From VYFG01 sp965213885 (lineage in GTDB: Bacteria; Pseudomonadota; Gammaproteobacteria; Arenicellales; Poriferihabitantaceae), in assembly GCA_965213885.1 (NCBI GenBank), contig OZ243919.1, forward strand, positions 2,232,001-2,296,000: a stretch of 64,000 bases of DNA, in the 5' to 3' direction. Numbering within the stretch: position 1 is the first letter of the stretch; every line of letters starts with the position of its first letter. The position numbers were made by a program, and so were the translations under genes. Shown piece after piece: positions 1-8,800 of the stretch. A model generated the notes under the pieces. That model saw only the letters and a list, made by a program, of their open reading frames with translations, had not been told where the DNA came from and did not search any database.

Positions 1-116
1 TCACCGTCGATTATTCTTGACTTTAAGAGACTGCAAATTTGTTGCGTCAGGGTTTCCTTAACTAGGTGCAATTTGTTCGATTTCATTCAGCATCCGGGGT
101 TAATTTGGGTTTCTTA

Positions 117-177
117 TATATAACATAAATCTAATATATTAAATATATTTTATTTGTGCTATTTTATATGTTATATA
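117..177. promoter_or_regulatory. AT-rich inverted repeat upstream of TRAP operon
   Basis: Perfect 11-base arms TATATAACATA (117-127) and TATGTTATATA (167-177) are separated by 39 very AT-rich bases that contain further small palindromes. The block lies 63 bases before the dctP start. It may hold the promoter and an operator of the operon; a role is inferred only from position and symmetry. Confidence 0.4.
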
Positions 178-186
178 GGGGGCACT

Positions 187-201
187 GTCAAATAAATTGA
201 C
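187..201. promoter_or_regulatory. Candidate operator palindrome GTCAA-N5-TTGAC
   Basis: A perfect 5-base dyad with a 5-base AT spacer, 38 bases upstream of the dctP ATG, is placed where a repressor could block transcription. No regulator gene is visible next to it inside the window, so the partner is unknown. Confidence 0.3.
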
Positions 202-239
202 GGTCCTGAGTACTACCAGATACCCAATACGAGGAAAAC

Positions 240-1247
240 ATGAACCCAATTAAACGAAAGACACTCCTAAAAACCCTTTTTGGCCTGGCCGCATTTAGTT
301 TTATGGCATTACCTTTAGGCAGCGCACAGGCTGGGCAGAAGCTGAAATTCGCACATGTTTACGAAGTCGGGCATCCGCTGCACAAAGGGGCATTGATGGC
401 TGCAGAGGAAATAAACAAAGCCACCGAAGGGCGCTACGAGATAGAGGTGTTTCCGGCATCTTCCTTAGGGAAAGAGGCAGGGCTAAATGAAGGTCTGACC
501 CTGGGCACTGTCGACATAATCTATACCGGCGCAGGTTTCGCTGGTTCCATCTACGGACCAATATCTATTACAGATTTTCCTTTTACGTTGCGAAGTCTGA
601 ATCACTGGAAAGCGTATGGACAAAGCGACCTGTTCAAAGATCTTTCCAAAGGATTTGAGGAAGCGTCTGGGGGAAGTGTTGTTAGTGCGATTAGCTACTA
701 CGGCACCCGTCACGTTACTTCAAACAAACCGATTCTGTCTCCAGCGGATATAAAAGATATCAAGATTCGCGTGCCAAATGCGCCGGCGTATGTTTTGTTT
801 CCCAAGGCTGCCGGGGCAAATCCAACACCGATGGCCTTTGCGGAAGTCTATCTTGCTTTGCAACAGGGTGTAGTCGACGCCCAGGAAAATCCTCTGCCTA
901 CTATCCAGGCAAAGAAATTCCACGAAGTGCAATCGGATATTAACCTCACAGGTCACATTACCAACTCAACACTAACAGTGGTATCCGGTTCTCGTCTTTC
1001 CGGAATGAGTGATGCAGATCAGGCCGCAGTGAAAAAAGCGCTGCAAGATTCTGCCGCATGGGTTTCGGAACAAATCGTGCAATCTGAAGCAGAGCTTGTA
1101 GATTGGTTCAAGGGACAGGGGACAAACGTCAATGAAGTTGATCGTCAACCATTTATGGACATGGTAAAACCAGCGCTGCTTGGTGACGACATGCCGTTCA
1201 GTAATGAAGTCTACAACCGGCTGCAAGCGATTCCGGACGCCAGCTAG
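240..1247 (+). CDS. dctP: TRAP transporter substrate-binding protein (DctP family)
   Basis: Periplasmic solute receptor that delivers an organic acid to the DctQM membrane unit. The 335-residue protein starts with a signal peptide (basic Lys/Arg residues, then a hydrophobic run, probable cut after SAQA at residue 31). The family hallmarks are visible: IRVPNAP at 176-182, with the Arg that normally clamps the substrate carboxylate, and QGVVDAQENP at 209-218. GAGGA at 231-235 is a well-placed ribosome site and fixes the ATG. It heads a three-gene operon with dctQ and dctM. The substrate cannot be told from sequence. Base composition is AT-richer than the genes downstream of position 3390. Confidence 0.95.
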   Translation: MNPIKRKTLLKTLFGLAAFSFMALPLGSAQAGQKLKFAHVYEVGHPLHKGALMAAEEINKATEGRYEIEVFPASSLGKEAGLNEGLTLGTVDIIYTGAGFAGSIYGPISITDFPFTLRSLNHWKAYGQSDLFKDLSKGFEEASGGSVVSAISYYGTRHVTSNKPILSPADIKDIKIRVPNAPAYVLFPKAAGANPTPMAFAEVYLALQQGVVDAQENPLPTIQAKKFHEVQSDINLTGHITNSTLTVVSGSRLSGMSDADQAAVKKALQDSAAWVSEQIVQSEAELVDWFKGQGTNVNEVDRQPFMDMVKPALLGDDMPFSNEVYNRLQAIPDAS

Positions 1248-1374
1248 TCTTGTTCAATACCTGCTGCTTCTGGATGGAAGCAGCAGGCTCGCTTAATGAA
1301 ATGACCACAATCATGTAAATCCGTGTCCAGACAGATATAAACACTGAGCAAATTGCGAGAGGAACCGTCGCGCT

Positions 1375-1929
1375 ATGGATAATCCGAATACCCCTGGAAA
1401 AGAAGATATTTTTAGTGAGCTTGAAGAAGTTACCGATGACATTTCAGACGTTGGGCTTCTTGATTTTCCAGTCCTTATCATTTTTGTACTGTTGTTTTTT
1501 ATCGTAGCTTTACAGTTTTTTACCCGATATGTATTAAATGACAGTCTCGGTTGGACAGAGGAAATCGCAAGATACCTGTTGATACTGCTTGCTTTTGTTG
1601 GGTCAGTTACCTGCGTGCGCAAAGGTAAGCACATCTATCTGGAATTTTTCTACCGATATTTGCCACAAGGTTTAATCAAGCCAATTTCAACAATAGTCGA
1701 GCTGATTGTTTTTGGAATGTTTGGTTACATGGGGTGGCTTGGAATCGAGTTGGCACAAAAAACCAAGTCACAGCGAATGGTTTCTCTCGATCTACCAAAA
1801 AGTGTCATTTATTACATTGTCGTGGCTGCCTGCATCGCAATGGCGATTTTTGCAGCCTATCGAATAGTCCGGCTTCTCAAAATGTCCGCAAGTGATGTTG
1901 CAGCAGAGAAACTCAGTAATCTAGATTAG
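1375..1929 (+). CDS. dctQ: TRAP transporter small permease (DctQ family)
   Basis: Small membrane subunit that bridges the binding protein and the large permease. The 184-residue protein has a soluble acidic N-terminus followed by four hydrophobic segments (about residues 27-47, 65-82, 100-120 and 140-160), and the WTEEIARYLL motif typical of the family after the first segment. It lies 127 bases after dctP and 11 bases before dctM; GAGAGG at about 1357 serves as ribosome site. The acidic N-terminal extension of about 25 residues is slightly longer than usual. Assignment rests on topology, motif and neighbours. Confidence 0.93.
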   Translation: MDNPNTPGKEDIFSELEEVTDDISDVGLLDFPVLIIFVLLFFIVALQFFTRYVLNDSLGWTEEIARYLLILLAFVGSVTCVRKGKHIYLEFFYRYLPQGLIKPISTIVELIVFGMFGYMGWLGIELAQKTKSQRMVSLDLPKSVIYYIVVAACIAMAIFAAYRIVRLLKMSASDVAAEKLSNLD

Positions 1930-1940
1930 GAGACAACATC

Positions 1941-3224
1941 ATGGGACTTTGGATACTTTTTATCGTACTGGCAGTTTGTTTGATTTTGGGGGTTCCCGTT
2001 GCGGTTTCCTTGGCACTTGCCTCTTTATCATATATTCTGATTTCAGGTACGCCTGAAGTAGTGTTGATCCACAATATGATTACCGGGGTGGATAGTTTTC
2101 CACTTCTTGCAATCCCTTTCTTTATCTTGGCCGGTCATTTAATGAATACCGGCGGAATTACGACCAAGATTTTTGCATTCGCCCGTGCACTAATGGGGTG
2201 GACTCCGGGTGGCCTTGGCCATGTCAATGTTGGCGCTAGTGTCATATTTGCTGGAATGTCTGGTGCCGCAGTTGCAGATGCGGGAGGCCTTGGTAATGTT
2301 GAAATTAAAGCGATGCGTGACGCAGGCTATGATACGGATTTTGCGGTTGGGGTTACGGCAGCTTCTTCAACAATCGGTCCAATAATTCCCCCTTCGCTGC
2401 CATTGGTCATATTCGGTGTCATGGCTTCCGTTTCAATCGGTGAGCTGTTTGCAGCGGGTCTGGTGCCTGGATTGTTAATGGCAGTTTCACTGATGGTCAT
2501 GGTTGCGTGGTACTCCAAGAAAAGAAACTATCCGCGTGATGCCAAGTTTGATCTCTGCGTTATTTGGTACACATTCAAAGCGGCATTTTTTCCACTGTTA
2601 ACTCCAGCAATCATAATTGGCGGAATCGCTACAGGTGTGTTTACCCCAACTGAAGCTGCAATAGCAGCTGTAGTGTACGCAATGTTTTTAGGGATGGTTA
2701 TATATCGAACTCTATCCTGGAAGCACATTGTGAGGGTTTCAATGGATACCATAGAGACATCTGCTGCAATTTTGATGATTGTGTCTGCGGCAACAATATT
2801 TGCCTGGATTCTCACTGCGAATCAGGTGGCTGGACTATTGGGAGATGCACTTCTTGGGTTGACTCAGAATAAACATCTGATCCTACTCATGATCATGGGC
2901 ATTGTATTGGCGATAGGCTTATTCATGGAAACCATTGCCGCAATCACCATCCTTGTTCCCGTACTAATGCCTATTTCTATAACAGTTGGCATCGATCCTG
3001 TTCATCTGGGAATCATTGTAATTCTGAATCTAATGCTGGGATTGTTGACCCCACCAATCGGTATGGTTCTGTATGTGCTTTCAGAAGTTTCCGGAGTTAG
3101 TTTCGAAAAGTGTGTAAAAGCTACTATGCCTTTCCTGGTGCCTCTGGTTATCGTGCTTCTACTGATCACTTTTATTCCGGAAATAGCGCTTTGGTTGCCT
3201 AACACTGTGTTCAAGGGAGGATAG
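1941..3224 (+). CDS. dctM: TRAP transporter large permease (DctM family)
   Basis: Ion-coupled transport subunit of the TRAP system. The 427 residues form about twelve membrane segments. Family motifs are readable: the GVPVAVSLALASL start, the SGAAVADAGGLG segment at about residue 110, and the SSTIGPIIPPSLPLVIFG stretch at about 140-158. AGGAGA at 1927-1932 overlaps the dctQ stop region and gives a clear start. It ends the operon; no convincing rho-independent hairpin follows before 3386. The length is normal for the family. Like dctP and dctQ it uses many A/T-ending codons. Confidence 0.95.
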   Translation: MGLWILFIVLAVCLILGVPVAVSLALASLSYILISGTPEVVLIHNMITGVDSFPLLAIPFFILAGHLMNTGGITTKIFAFARALMGWTPGGLGHVNVGASVIFAGMSGAAVADAGGLGNVEIKAMRDAGYDTDFAVGVTAASSTIGPIIPPSLPLVIFGVMASVSIGELFAAGLVPGLLMAVSLMVMVAWYSKKRNYPRDAKFDLCVIWYTFKAAFFPLLTPAIIIGGIATGVFTPTEAAIAAVVYAMFLGMVIYRTLSWKHIVRVSMDTIETSAAILMIVSAATIFAWILTANQVAGLLGDALLGLTQNKHLILLMIMGIVLAIGLFMETIAAITILVPVLMPISITVGIDPVHLGIIVILNLMLGLLTPPIGMVLYVLSEVSGVSFEKCVKATMPFLVPLVIVLLLITFIPEIALWLPNTVFKGG

Positions 3225-3386
3225 GAAACAGCCAATTGCAAAGAGCGGCCTGTGTTGGCGCTCAAGCTGCCAGATCAATCAATCCTGGAAAATCCGAAAT
3301 ATTGTGTTAACTAACTGAATATAATAAATTAATCAAGAATATCGAATGCCATTCGTACAATTGACCATGGAGCAGGAATTTTTGAT

Positions 3387-4580
3387 TTAATATCCGGTGA
3401 GTTCCATGTATCCCCATCCGGATACCGGCGTTCCATCCCAGATTCCGTCAACATTCACCAGTCCCTCGTAGTAGCGAAAGGTCAGGTTCATCACCTGATC
3501 GTCCATTACCGGCGTGACAGTGAGGGACCGGTCTTCCGGGGAGTCTGCCCGCAGATGCCAGGCAACGGGATACGTGGTTTCATGCTCCGTACCGGTCCAG
3601 AATCGGGTAGGTTCAAGGCTGAGGCGGCCAGGGTCCAGCAGGGTCTTTCGATTCGCCGGGTCGAGCAGCGCGGCGGACAGGTACGGCGGATTACCCGCCT
3701 CCCTGACCTGGAAAATCACCAACCTGTAGCCGTTGTCGAGATTGAGGGAGAACCAGTCCCATCCGCTTTGCCCGGTGCCCAGGACCGCGCTGGACCATTC
3801 CCTGTCCATCCAGGTCTGCCCCCGGACCGGGAAGATCTCCTCCCCGAGTCGTATCGTCCCCCGGGTCGACAGGCCGGGCATGGAATAGTAGTAGCTTGCA
3901 GCCCGTTCGTCCGCGGTCTTGACGCTGTATCCGCGATCACCCTGCAACACGGGCGGAAGTTCAGCCTCCACGACGAGGTCCAGCGCCAGTTCGCCGATCC
4001 CGGCAGTCAACCGGGCGGTGAAGCAGCCATCGCAGGCTGCATCCTCGCCGGTCGCCCTTACAGACCAGCCATTGACCCAGACGGCGAACGGCACCGCCTC
4101 GGCCCCGGCGAGGCCCAGCGCCCCGCGGGCGAAGTCCTCTCGGGCGGTGAAGCTCTTCCCATCCACGTCCGTCAGCGCCAGGTGCGCCATCCATGACTGG
4201 TCCGTAGACCAGGCGGAATCGGACCGGGCACCGGCAGTCCCTGTACGGAAGCGAAAGAACGTGAGCTGATAGCCGAACACCCTGCCCTCGGGACTTTCGA
4301 GCCGGCCCGTGAAATACCACCATTCCTGGCGGAATTCCGGGTGTGCTCCGTGATCCCGTGGAAACGCGATGGCGTAACCCGGAACTACCGGCCTGAACTG
4401 TTCCTCGGCCGACATGGACAGAAAGGCGATCAGGTCGCCCCGGGACCGCGGCTCGGCGGGTGGCTCGATTCCCGCGCCGCGATACAAGACGACCAGCATT
4501 CCGGCGAGTACCGATATACCCGCAACGGCCACCCACCGGAAGGTCCGACCTCCTCTTGGACTCGGGTATTCAGTCTTCAC
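3387..4580 (-). CDS. Secreted AttH/CrtC-like lipocalin-domain protein
   Basis: The protein has 397 residues, one N-terminal membrane anchor or uncleaved signal (about residues 16-32), and then a lipocalin-type double barrel. The stretch EFRQEWWYFTGRLES, the GYQLTFFRF motif and WMDREWSS are the marks of the family annotated as carotenoid 1,2-hydratase/AttH. Its start overlaps the end of the permease gene by 11 bases, so it is translated with the transporter. In Agrobacterium the related attEFGH cluster joins an ABC exporter to AttH. True carotenoid hydratase activity is unlikely because no carotenoid genes are near. The substrate is unknown; a lipid or hydrophobic ligand is a reasonable inference. 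Confidence 0.85.
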   Translation of the reverse strand: MKTEYPSPRGGRTFRWVAVAGISVLAGMLVVLYRGAGIEPPAEPRSRGDLIAFLSMSAEEQFRPVVPGYAIAFPRDHGAHPEFRQEWWYFTGRLESPEGRVFGYQLTFFRFRTGTAGARSDSAWSTDQSWMAHLALTDVDGKSFTAREDFARGALGLAGAEAVPFAVWVNGWSVRATGEDAACDGCFTARLTAGIGELALDLVVEAELPPVLQGDRGYSVKTADERAASYYYSMPGLSTRGTIRLGEEIFPVRGQTWMDREWSSAVLGTGQSGWDWFSLNLDNGYRLVIFQVREAGNPPYLSAALLDPANRKTLLDPGRLSLEPTRFWTGTEHETTYPVAWHLRADSPEDRSLTVTPVMDDQVMNLTFRYYEGLVNVDGIWDGTPVSGWGYMELTGY

Positions 4581-7065
4581 GAAGCCTCCGGATCTCCTCT
4601 CCGCCCCGGAAGCTCCATGCCGGGTAGGCCGCTGCCACCAGGGCGGCCGTCACCGACAGTGCCACCGCCTGCCATGCCAGGTTCCAATCCACCAGGCTCT
4701 CCATGGACCAGCCGAAGGATCGCACATTGATGATGCGGATGAGAATCAGGGACAACAGCATCCCCAGCGGCACGGCCACCAGTCCTGCGGCCAGGCCGGC
4801 CAACCCTGACTCCAGTACCAGCAACCCCCCGATCTGCCGCCGGCTGAAACCGATCGCCGACAGCATGGCGAATTCCCGCCGACGTTCAAGCAGCAAGGCC
4901 ATCAGCGCCGACAGAATGCCGGCCACCGCGACGATCACCGCCAGCAGGCGCAGTACCGCCGTAATCCGGAATGTATGGTCGAAGACCGCCAGCGAGGTCT
5001 GCCGGAGGTCGCGATTGGACCGGATGAACATCCCGCGGGGTGCCCCCGGAAGGCTCTGAACGGACTCAATCGTCTGCGTCACGTCGGCGCCGGGGGTCAG
5101 GTACAGGGCGGCCGAGACCTGACGGCGATCATCAAAATGCCGGTTCCAGGTACGCCGGTCCATGGTCACTAGGCCGAGTTCGCTGGAGTAGTCCCGGTAA
5201 ACCGCGGCAATGGTAAACCGATACATTCCGCGATCCGTGGGTAACTCGACCCGATCACCCGGGGCAAGGCGTAGCCGGTGGGCCAGCGCTTCGGTGATCA
5301 GGACCTCGCCGTCCCTGCGGAACCGGCTCCAGAGCTCCGGGGCGTGGCCGTCGATGATCCGGAAACCGTCAAACCCCTCTCTTGGCATATCCACTGCAAA
5401 TACGGTGAGCGATCCGTGGTCAGTCCCGAGGTCGACCCGGCGCCCGGTACTCAGATCACGCAGCTCCGGCAATCGACGAAGCTCCGCAAGGAAGTCTTCC
5501 GTCAGGGCCGGCCCCCCTTCCGTGCCGGTACTGAGGTATACGTCTGCGCGCAGATAGTGGGTGAGCCAGTCTTCCACAGAGAAACGGAAACTCTGGATCA
5601 TCAGTTCAATGCCCAGGGTAGCGGATACCGCCACCGACAGTGCCGCAACAGCCACGCCGGTCCGGTCCAGGTGGCGCCCGGCATTGCCGAACGCCACCTT
5701 CGGCACCAGTTGCCAGTGCCCCGGCCGAAAGACGGCACTCGCCCGGGACCCCTGGTAGAGCAGCCACGGCCCGCACAGTGAAAGGGCGCATATCAGGAGG
5801 AACAATCCGGCAAAAGGCAGGATCAGGGTCTCCCCCGGCCAGAGAATCAGCATGGCGGCGAGGACCCCGACCCCCAGTGCCGACGGCAACAGCAGCGGCG
5901 CCAGGCGTTGCAGTCTCCGGGATCCCGCCGTTTCGTGGAGCAACACCACCGGCGCCTCCCGGGCGGCCGCCAGTGTGGGCGCCAAGCCTGCAACCACGCT
6001 CGCCGCCAGGCCCACCAGCAGGGCCTTGGAAACGGTCCAGGCGGAAAGGACAGGCACCGGATTCCCGAGTTCGTGGTACAGGGCGTTGATGGTGTCACTC
6101 ACCAGGATGGTCAGCACCTCCGCCAGGACCCCGCCGAGCAGTATGCCGGAGACGGTGCCGAACACCCCGATCAGCACCACTTCGAGGAGCAGCACCAGGG
6201 AGACCTGGCCGCCGGTGACACCCACCGCACCCAGCAACCCCAGTAACCGCCGGCGCCGGATCGCGTGGAAGCTGACCGCACTGTAGACCAGGAACATGGC
6301 AACCACCAGGGCGAGCAGGCTGAGCGCGGTGAGGTTGATGCGAAACGCACGGCTCATGTCCTTCCGGGCGCCATGGTGGATGCCGAGGTCGATCAGCCTC
6401 ACGTCGGCGGGCAGCAAAGCGCGCAACGCACTTTCCTCACCCGGCTCAAGGCGCAGGTCCACGTAGCTGATTCGGCCCTGCAGGGCAAGAAAATCCTGAA
6501 TCCAGGAAATGTCCGTCACCAGCAGCCTGGATTCCGATTCGCCGGGGATCGTGAGAGTGCCGGTCCAATGAAAGGCCTGCCTGCGGCTGCCATGTTCCAG
6601 CACCACGGGGTCACCTTTCTTCCCCGCCAGACCCGCCGGCCCGAACAGGGGCCAGGAGATTCCCGCCATGACTTCCGAACCGGGCCCGTCAGTGCGCTGA
6701 TCAAGGTGAAAGTTCCGCAACCGGTAATCGCTCAGCGGATCCACGCCCATCAGGGTCCAGCGGTCCTTACTGCCCGCAATCGACACTGTGGCGCTGATCA
6801 CCGGCGCAGCGGCCCGGATGCCCGCCTCCACGCGCACGATGCGGTAGAGCGATTCATCCAGCGCCCGGGTGCTCCCGGTGAGGCGATGGGTGGCGGCCCC
6901 GTTCATGACCCTGCCCGCCCGGTTGAATTCCGCCATCGCCGAACCGTTGGCGATGTCGATGCCCACGACCACGGACACGCCCGCGGCCACACTGAGGACA
7001 GTCAGCACCAGCTGCCAGGGACGCCTCAACAGGTCCCGGACAAGCGCGACAACTACCAGTCCCAT
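4570..7065 (-). CDS. FtsX/LolE-type ABC transporter permease (AttFG-like)
   Basis: Large 831-residue permease. A first membrane helix (about residues 15-38) is followed by a periplasmic MacB-like domain, three helices around 245-370, further central helices around 390-440, a second periplasmic domain and three C-terminal helices (about 710-815). This is two FtsX-type units in one chain. Such proteins extract lipids or lipoproteins or drive periplasmic machines rather than import small solutes. It overlaps the ATPase gene by 13 bases at its start and the lipocalin gene by 11 at its end, so the three are one translationally coupled operon. Confidence 0.9.
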   Translation of the reverse strand: MGLVVVALVRDLLRRPWQLVLTVLSVAAGVSVVVGIDIANGSAMAEFNRAGRVMNGAATHRLTGSTRALDESLYRIVRVEAGIRAAAPVISATVSIAGSKDRWTLMGVDPLSDYRLRNFHLDQRTDGPGSEVMAGISWPLFGPAGLAGKKGDPVVLEHGSRRQAFHWTGTLTIPGESESRLLVTDISWIQDFLALQGRISYVDLRLEPGEESALRALLPADVRLIDLGIHHGARKDMSRAFRINLTALSLLALVVAMFLVYSAVSFHAIRRRRLLGLLGAVGVTGGQVSLVLLLEVVLIGVFGTVSGILLGGVLAEVLTILVSDTINALYHELGNPVPVLSAWTVSKALLVGLAASVVAGLAPTLAAAREAPVVLLHETAGSRRLQRLAPLLLPSALGVGVLAAMLILWPGETLILPFAGLFLLICALSLCGPWLLYQGSRASAVFRPGHWQLVPKVAFGNAGRHLDRTGVAVAALSVAVSATLGIELMIQSFRFSVEDWLTHYLRADVYLSTGTEGGPALTEDFLAELRRLPELRDLSTGRRVDLGTDHGSLTVFAVDMPREGFDGFRIIDGHAPELWSRFRRDGEVLITEALAHRLRLAPGDRVELPTDRGMYRFTIAAVYRDYSSELGLVTMDRRTWNRHFDDRRQVSAALYLTPGADVTQTIESVQSLPGAPRGMFIRSNRDLRQTSLAVFDHTFRITAVLRLLAVIVAVAGILSALMALLLERRREFAMLSAIGFSRRQIGGLLVLESGLAGLAAGLVAVPLGMLLSLILIRIINVRSFGWSMESLVDWNLAWQAVALSVTAALVAAAYPAWSFRGGEEIRRLRED

Positions 7066-7739
7066 GGACCCAGCACACCGTCCACAATGCGCAGCCGGCG
7101 CCCGGCCGCAGCGGCGGCCCGGCGGCTGTGCGTCGCCATCACGACACAGGTTCCCTGTTCCGCGAGGCCGCTCAGCAATGTAACCACCGCCTCCCCCCTT
7201 TCGCGGTCGAGGTTGCCCGTCGGCTCATCCGCAAGAACGACGGACGGCCCGTGTACCGCCGCACGCAGTACCGCCAGCCTCTGCTGCTCCCCCCCGGACA
7301 GGGTTTCCGGATAGGCATCGCGCCGCTCCGCCAGGCCGAAATTCGACAGCATGCCGTCGATCTGGCCCAGGGGCTCGTCGATACCGTTGAGCGACAACGG
7401 CAGCCGCAGGTTCTCCGCCACCGTGAGCGTGGGCACCAAGTTGAAGAACTGGAACACCAGGCCGATGTGCCGGCGTCGGTGACGGGTGCACGCATCGCTG
7501 CCCAGCGCAGCGAGATCGTTGCCCGCCACGCAGACGATCCCGGTGTCCGGTCGGTCCAGGCCGGCGAGAAGATTCAGCAGGGTGGATTTGCCGGAGCCGC
7601 TGGGCCCGCCGATCGCGACAAAATCGCCGGCCTTTGCGGAAAAATTCAGCGAAGTGAGAATCCGGCGGGTGCTGTCGCCCTCGCGGTAGGATTTGGCAAT
7701 GCCCTGCAGATTGATCACCATCTCGCTGTCTTTCGCCAT
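7053..7739 (-). CDS. ABC transporter ATP-binding protein (LolD/MacB class, AttE-like)
   Basis: ATPase partner of the FtsX-type permease. All catalytic motifs are present: Walker A GGPSGSGKST, Q-loop VFQFFN, signature LSGGEQQR, Walker B VVLADEPTGNLD and the switch His in ATHS. The FQFFNLVPTLTV region is typical of the lipoprotein/macrolide exporter branch. I place the start at the ATG at 7739 (MAKDS, 228 residues) because AAGGAAAAGG lies upstream of it; an in-frame GTG at 7763 would add eight residues. It is the first gene of the operon. The disabled RND pump genes start 325 bases away on the other strand. Confidence 0.93.
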   Translation of the reverse strand: MAKDSEMVINLQGIAKSYREGDSTRRILTSLNFSAKAGDFVAIGGPSGSGKSTLLNLLAGLDRPDTGIVCVAGNDLAALGSDACTRHRRRHIGLVFQFFNLVPTLTVAENLRLPLSLNGIDEPLGQIDGMLSNFGLAERRDAYPETLSGGEQQRLAVLRAAVHGPSVVLADEPTGNLDRERGEAVVTLLSGLAEQGTCVVMATHSRRAAAAAGRRLRIVDGVLGPWDW

Positions 7740-8064
7740 CAGTCTGCCTTTTCCTTCAACCACGCATTTCTATTGGGTAATCGGTATGGTTCCACGATAC
7801 GGCACTCCCGCACTCCAGCCGGAGAACCACAATCTCCACTGAATGGGCGCCGGCATGCGGGGACGGCTGCATCGGGGTTGTGTCCATGCCCATTCCCGAC
7901 CGGTGCAGTTCACTGCATGCCTCCGGCATCCCTTGCAATTTTCGAACATGTGTTTGAGTCAGGATCATCGGATTGTCCATTCTGGCACGCACGGGGAGTA
8001 GCAACCTGCTCAAATCACTCCACTACATTTTCGTTTGGGCCCTGAGATGCACTGGCGGCAATGA
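7740..8064. other. Intergenic region, no gene seen
   Basis: These 325 bases separate the attE-like gene from the broken adaptor gene and should hold the promoter of the attE-like operon. I find no conserved protein fragment, clear promoter or terminator in it. Confidence 0.5.
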
Positions 8065-8328
8065 TTGATCATACCTCCGATACTGGCGGGGATTGCGTTA
8101 TTCTATTGGATGAATCGGGAGGAAAGGCACAGTGAAGAGACCGCTCCCCGGGAGGAAGCCCTCGCCGTGCGGGTCGCCGAAGTCGTGACCATTCCGTTTC
8201 GGCCCTCGGTCGCCGGTTACGGCCGCGTCGCGGCCGCTTCATCCTGGTCCGTGATCAGCCAGGTCCAGGGACGGACCGTGGAAGTACAGCCCGAACTCTC
8301 TCCCGGCCGGATCGTGAATGAAGGGGAC
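8065..8328 (+). pseudogene. N-terminal remnant of RND efflux membrane-fusion protein
   Basis: The frame reads a hydrophobic anchor (IIPPILAGIALFYWM), then VRVAEV, then GYGRVAAASSWSVISQVQGR and ELSPGRIVNEGD. This is the expected start of a HlyD/RND-type periplasmic adaptor: anchor, first beta strands, lipoyl half-motif. Homology stops at about codon 88, ten bases before an IS5 fossil, and the remaining roughly 250-300 residues are missing. An in-frame TGA at 8062 directly precedes it, so even the first codons may be lost. The partner pump survives only as a C-terminal scrap at 10519-10797. Confidence 0.75.
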
Positions 8329-8338
8329 CCCCAATCCC

Positions 8339-8791
8339 CAGAAGACGCTCGCGGTTCTTCGTGAACACCGTCGCGTCCCACACACGGTCGTCGATCTCCA
8401 GCCCCGCAAACCATCGGAACAGAAAGTTGAACTCCAGCTGCTCCATCAGCTGGCGCTCCGAGCAGATCGAGTAGAACGCTTGCAGCAACAGTGCTCGCAG
8501 CAGCTTCCCCGACGCGGTCCCCGGACGGTCTGTGCGCGAATAAAGCGACTCAAACTCTCCCGACATCTCCGATAACGCCGCGTTCGTCAAATCGCGGCGC
8601 TCCTAGGGGTGACCCCGAGGCACGCGCGCCTCCAGATCAACGTAGCTGAATAGGCTGCCGCTACCATCGTCCTTGCCCCGCATCGCCGCCCCGCTCCGTC
8701 TCGCTCCGTCTCGCTCCGTCTCGCTCCGTCTCGCTCCCAGCGCAGCGAATCACGCCATGCACAAACGCGCCAGGAGTTTTTCAGCAGCCCG
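8339..8791 (-). pseudogene. IS5-family insertion sequence remnant (transposase N-terminus)
   Basis: On the minus strand an ATG at 8683 opens MRGKDDGSGSLFSYVDLEARVP, is cut by an in-frame TAG near GHP, and continues DLTNAALSEMSGEF, LLRALLLQAFYSICSERQL, WFAGLEIDD and TVFTKNRERLL. This is the standard N-terminal domain of IS5-group transposases; everything after RERLL (8339) is gone. GGGCTGCTGAAAAACTCC read on the minus strand at about 8773-8790 looks like the terminal repeat of this group. Truncation plus the stop codon make it inactive. Confidence 0.8.
8691..8737. repeat. 10-bp tandem repeat (TCGCTCCGTC), four copies plus partial
   Basis: Four head-to-tail copies start at 8691 (one mismatch), 8701, 8711 and 8721, and a seven-base partial copy follows at 8731. 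The repeat lies just upstream of the IS5 transposase start, inside the dead element, and probably arose by slippage. Confidence 0.9.
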
Positions 8792-8800
8792 CTAGTATAA

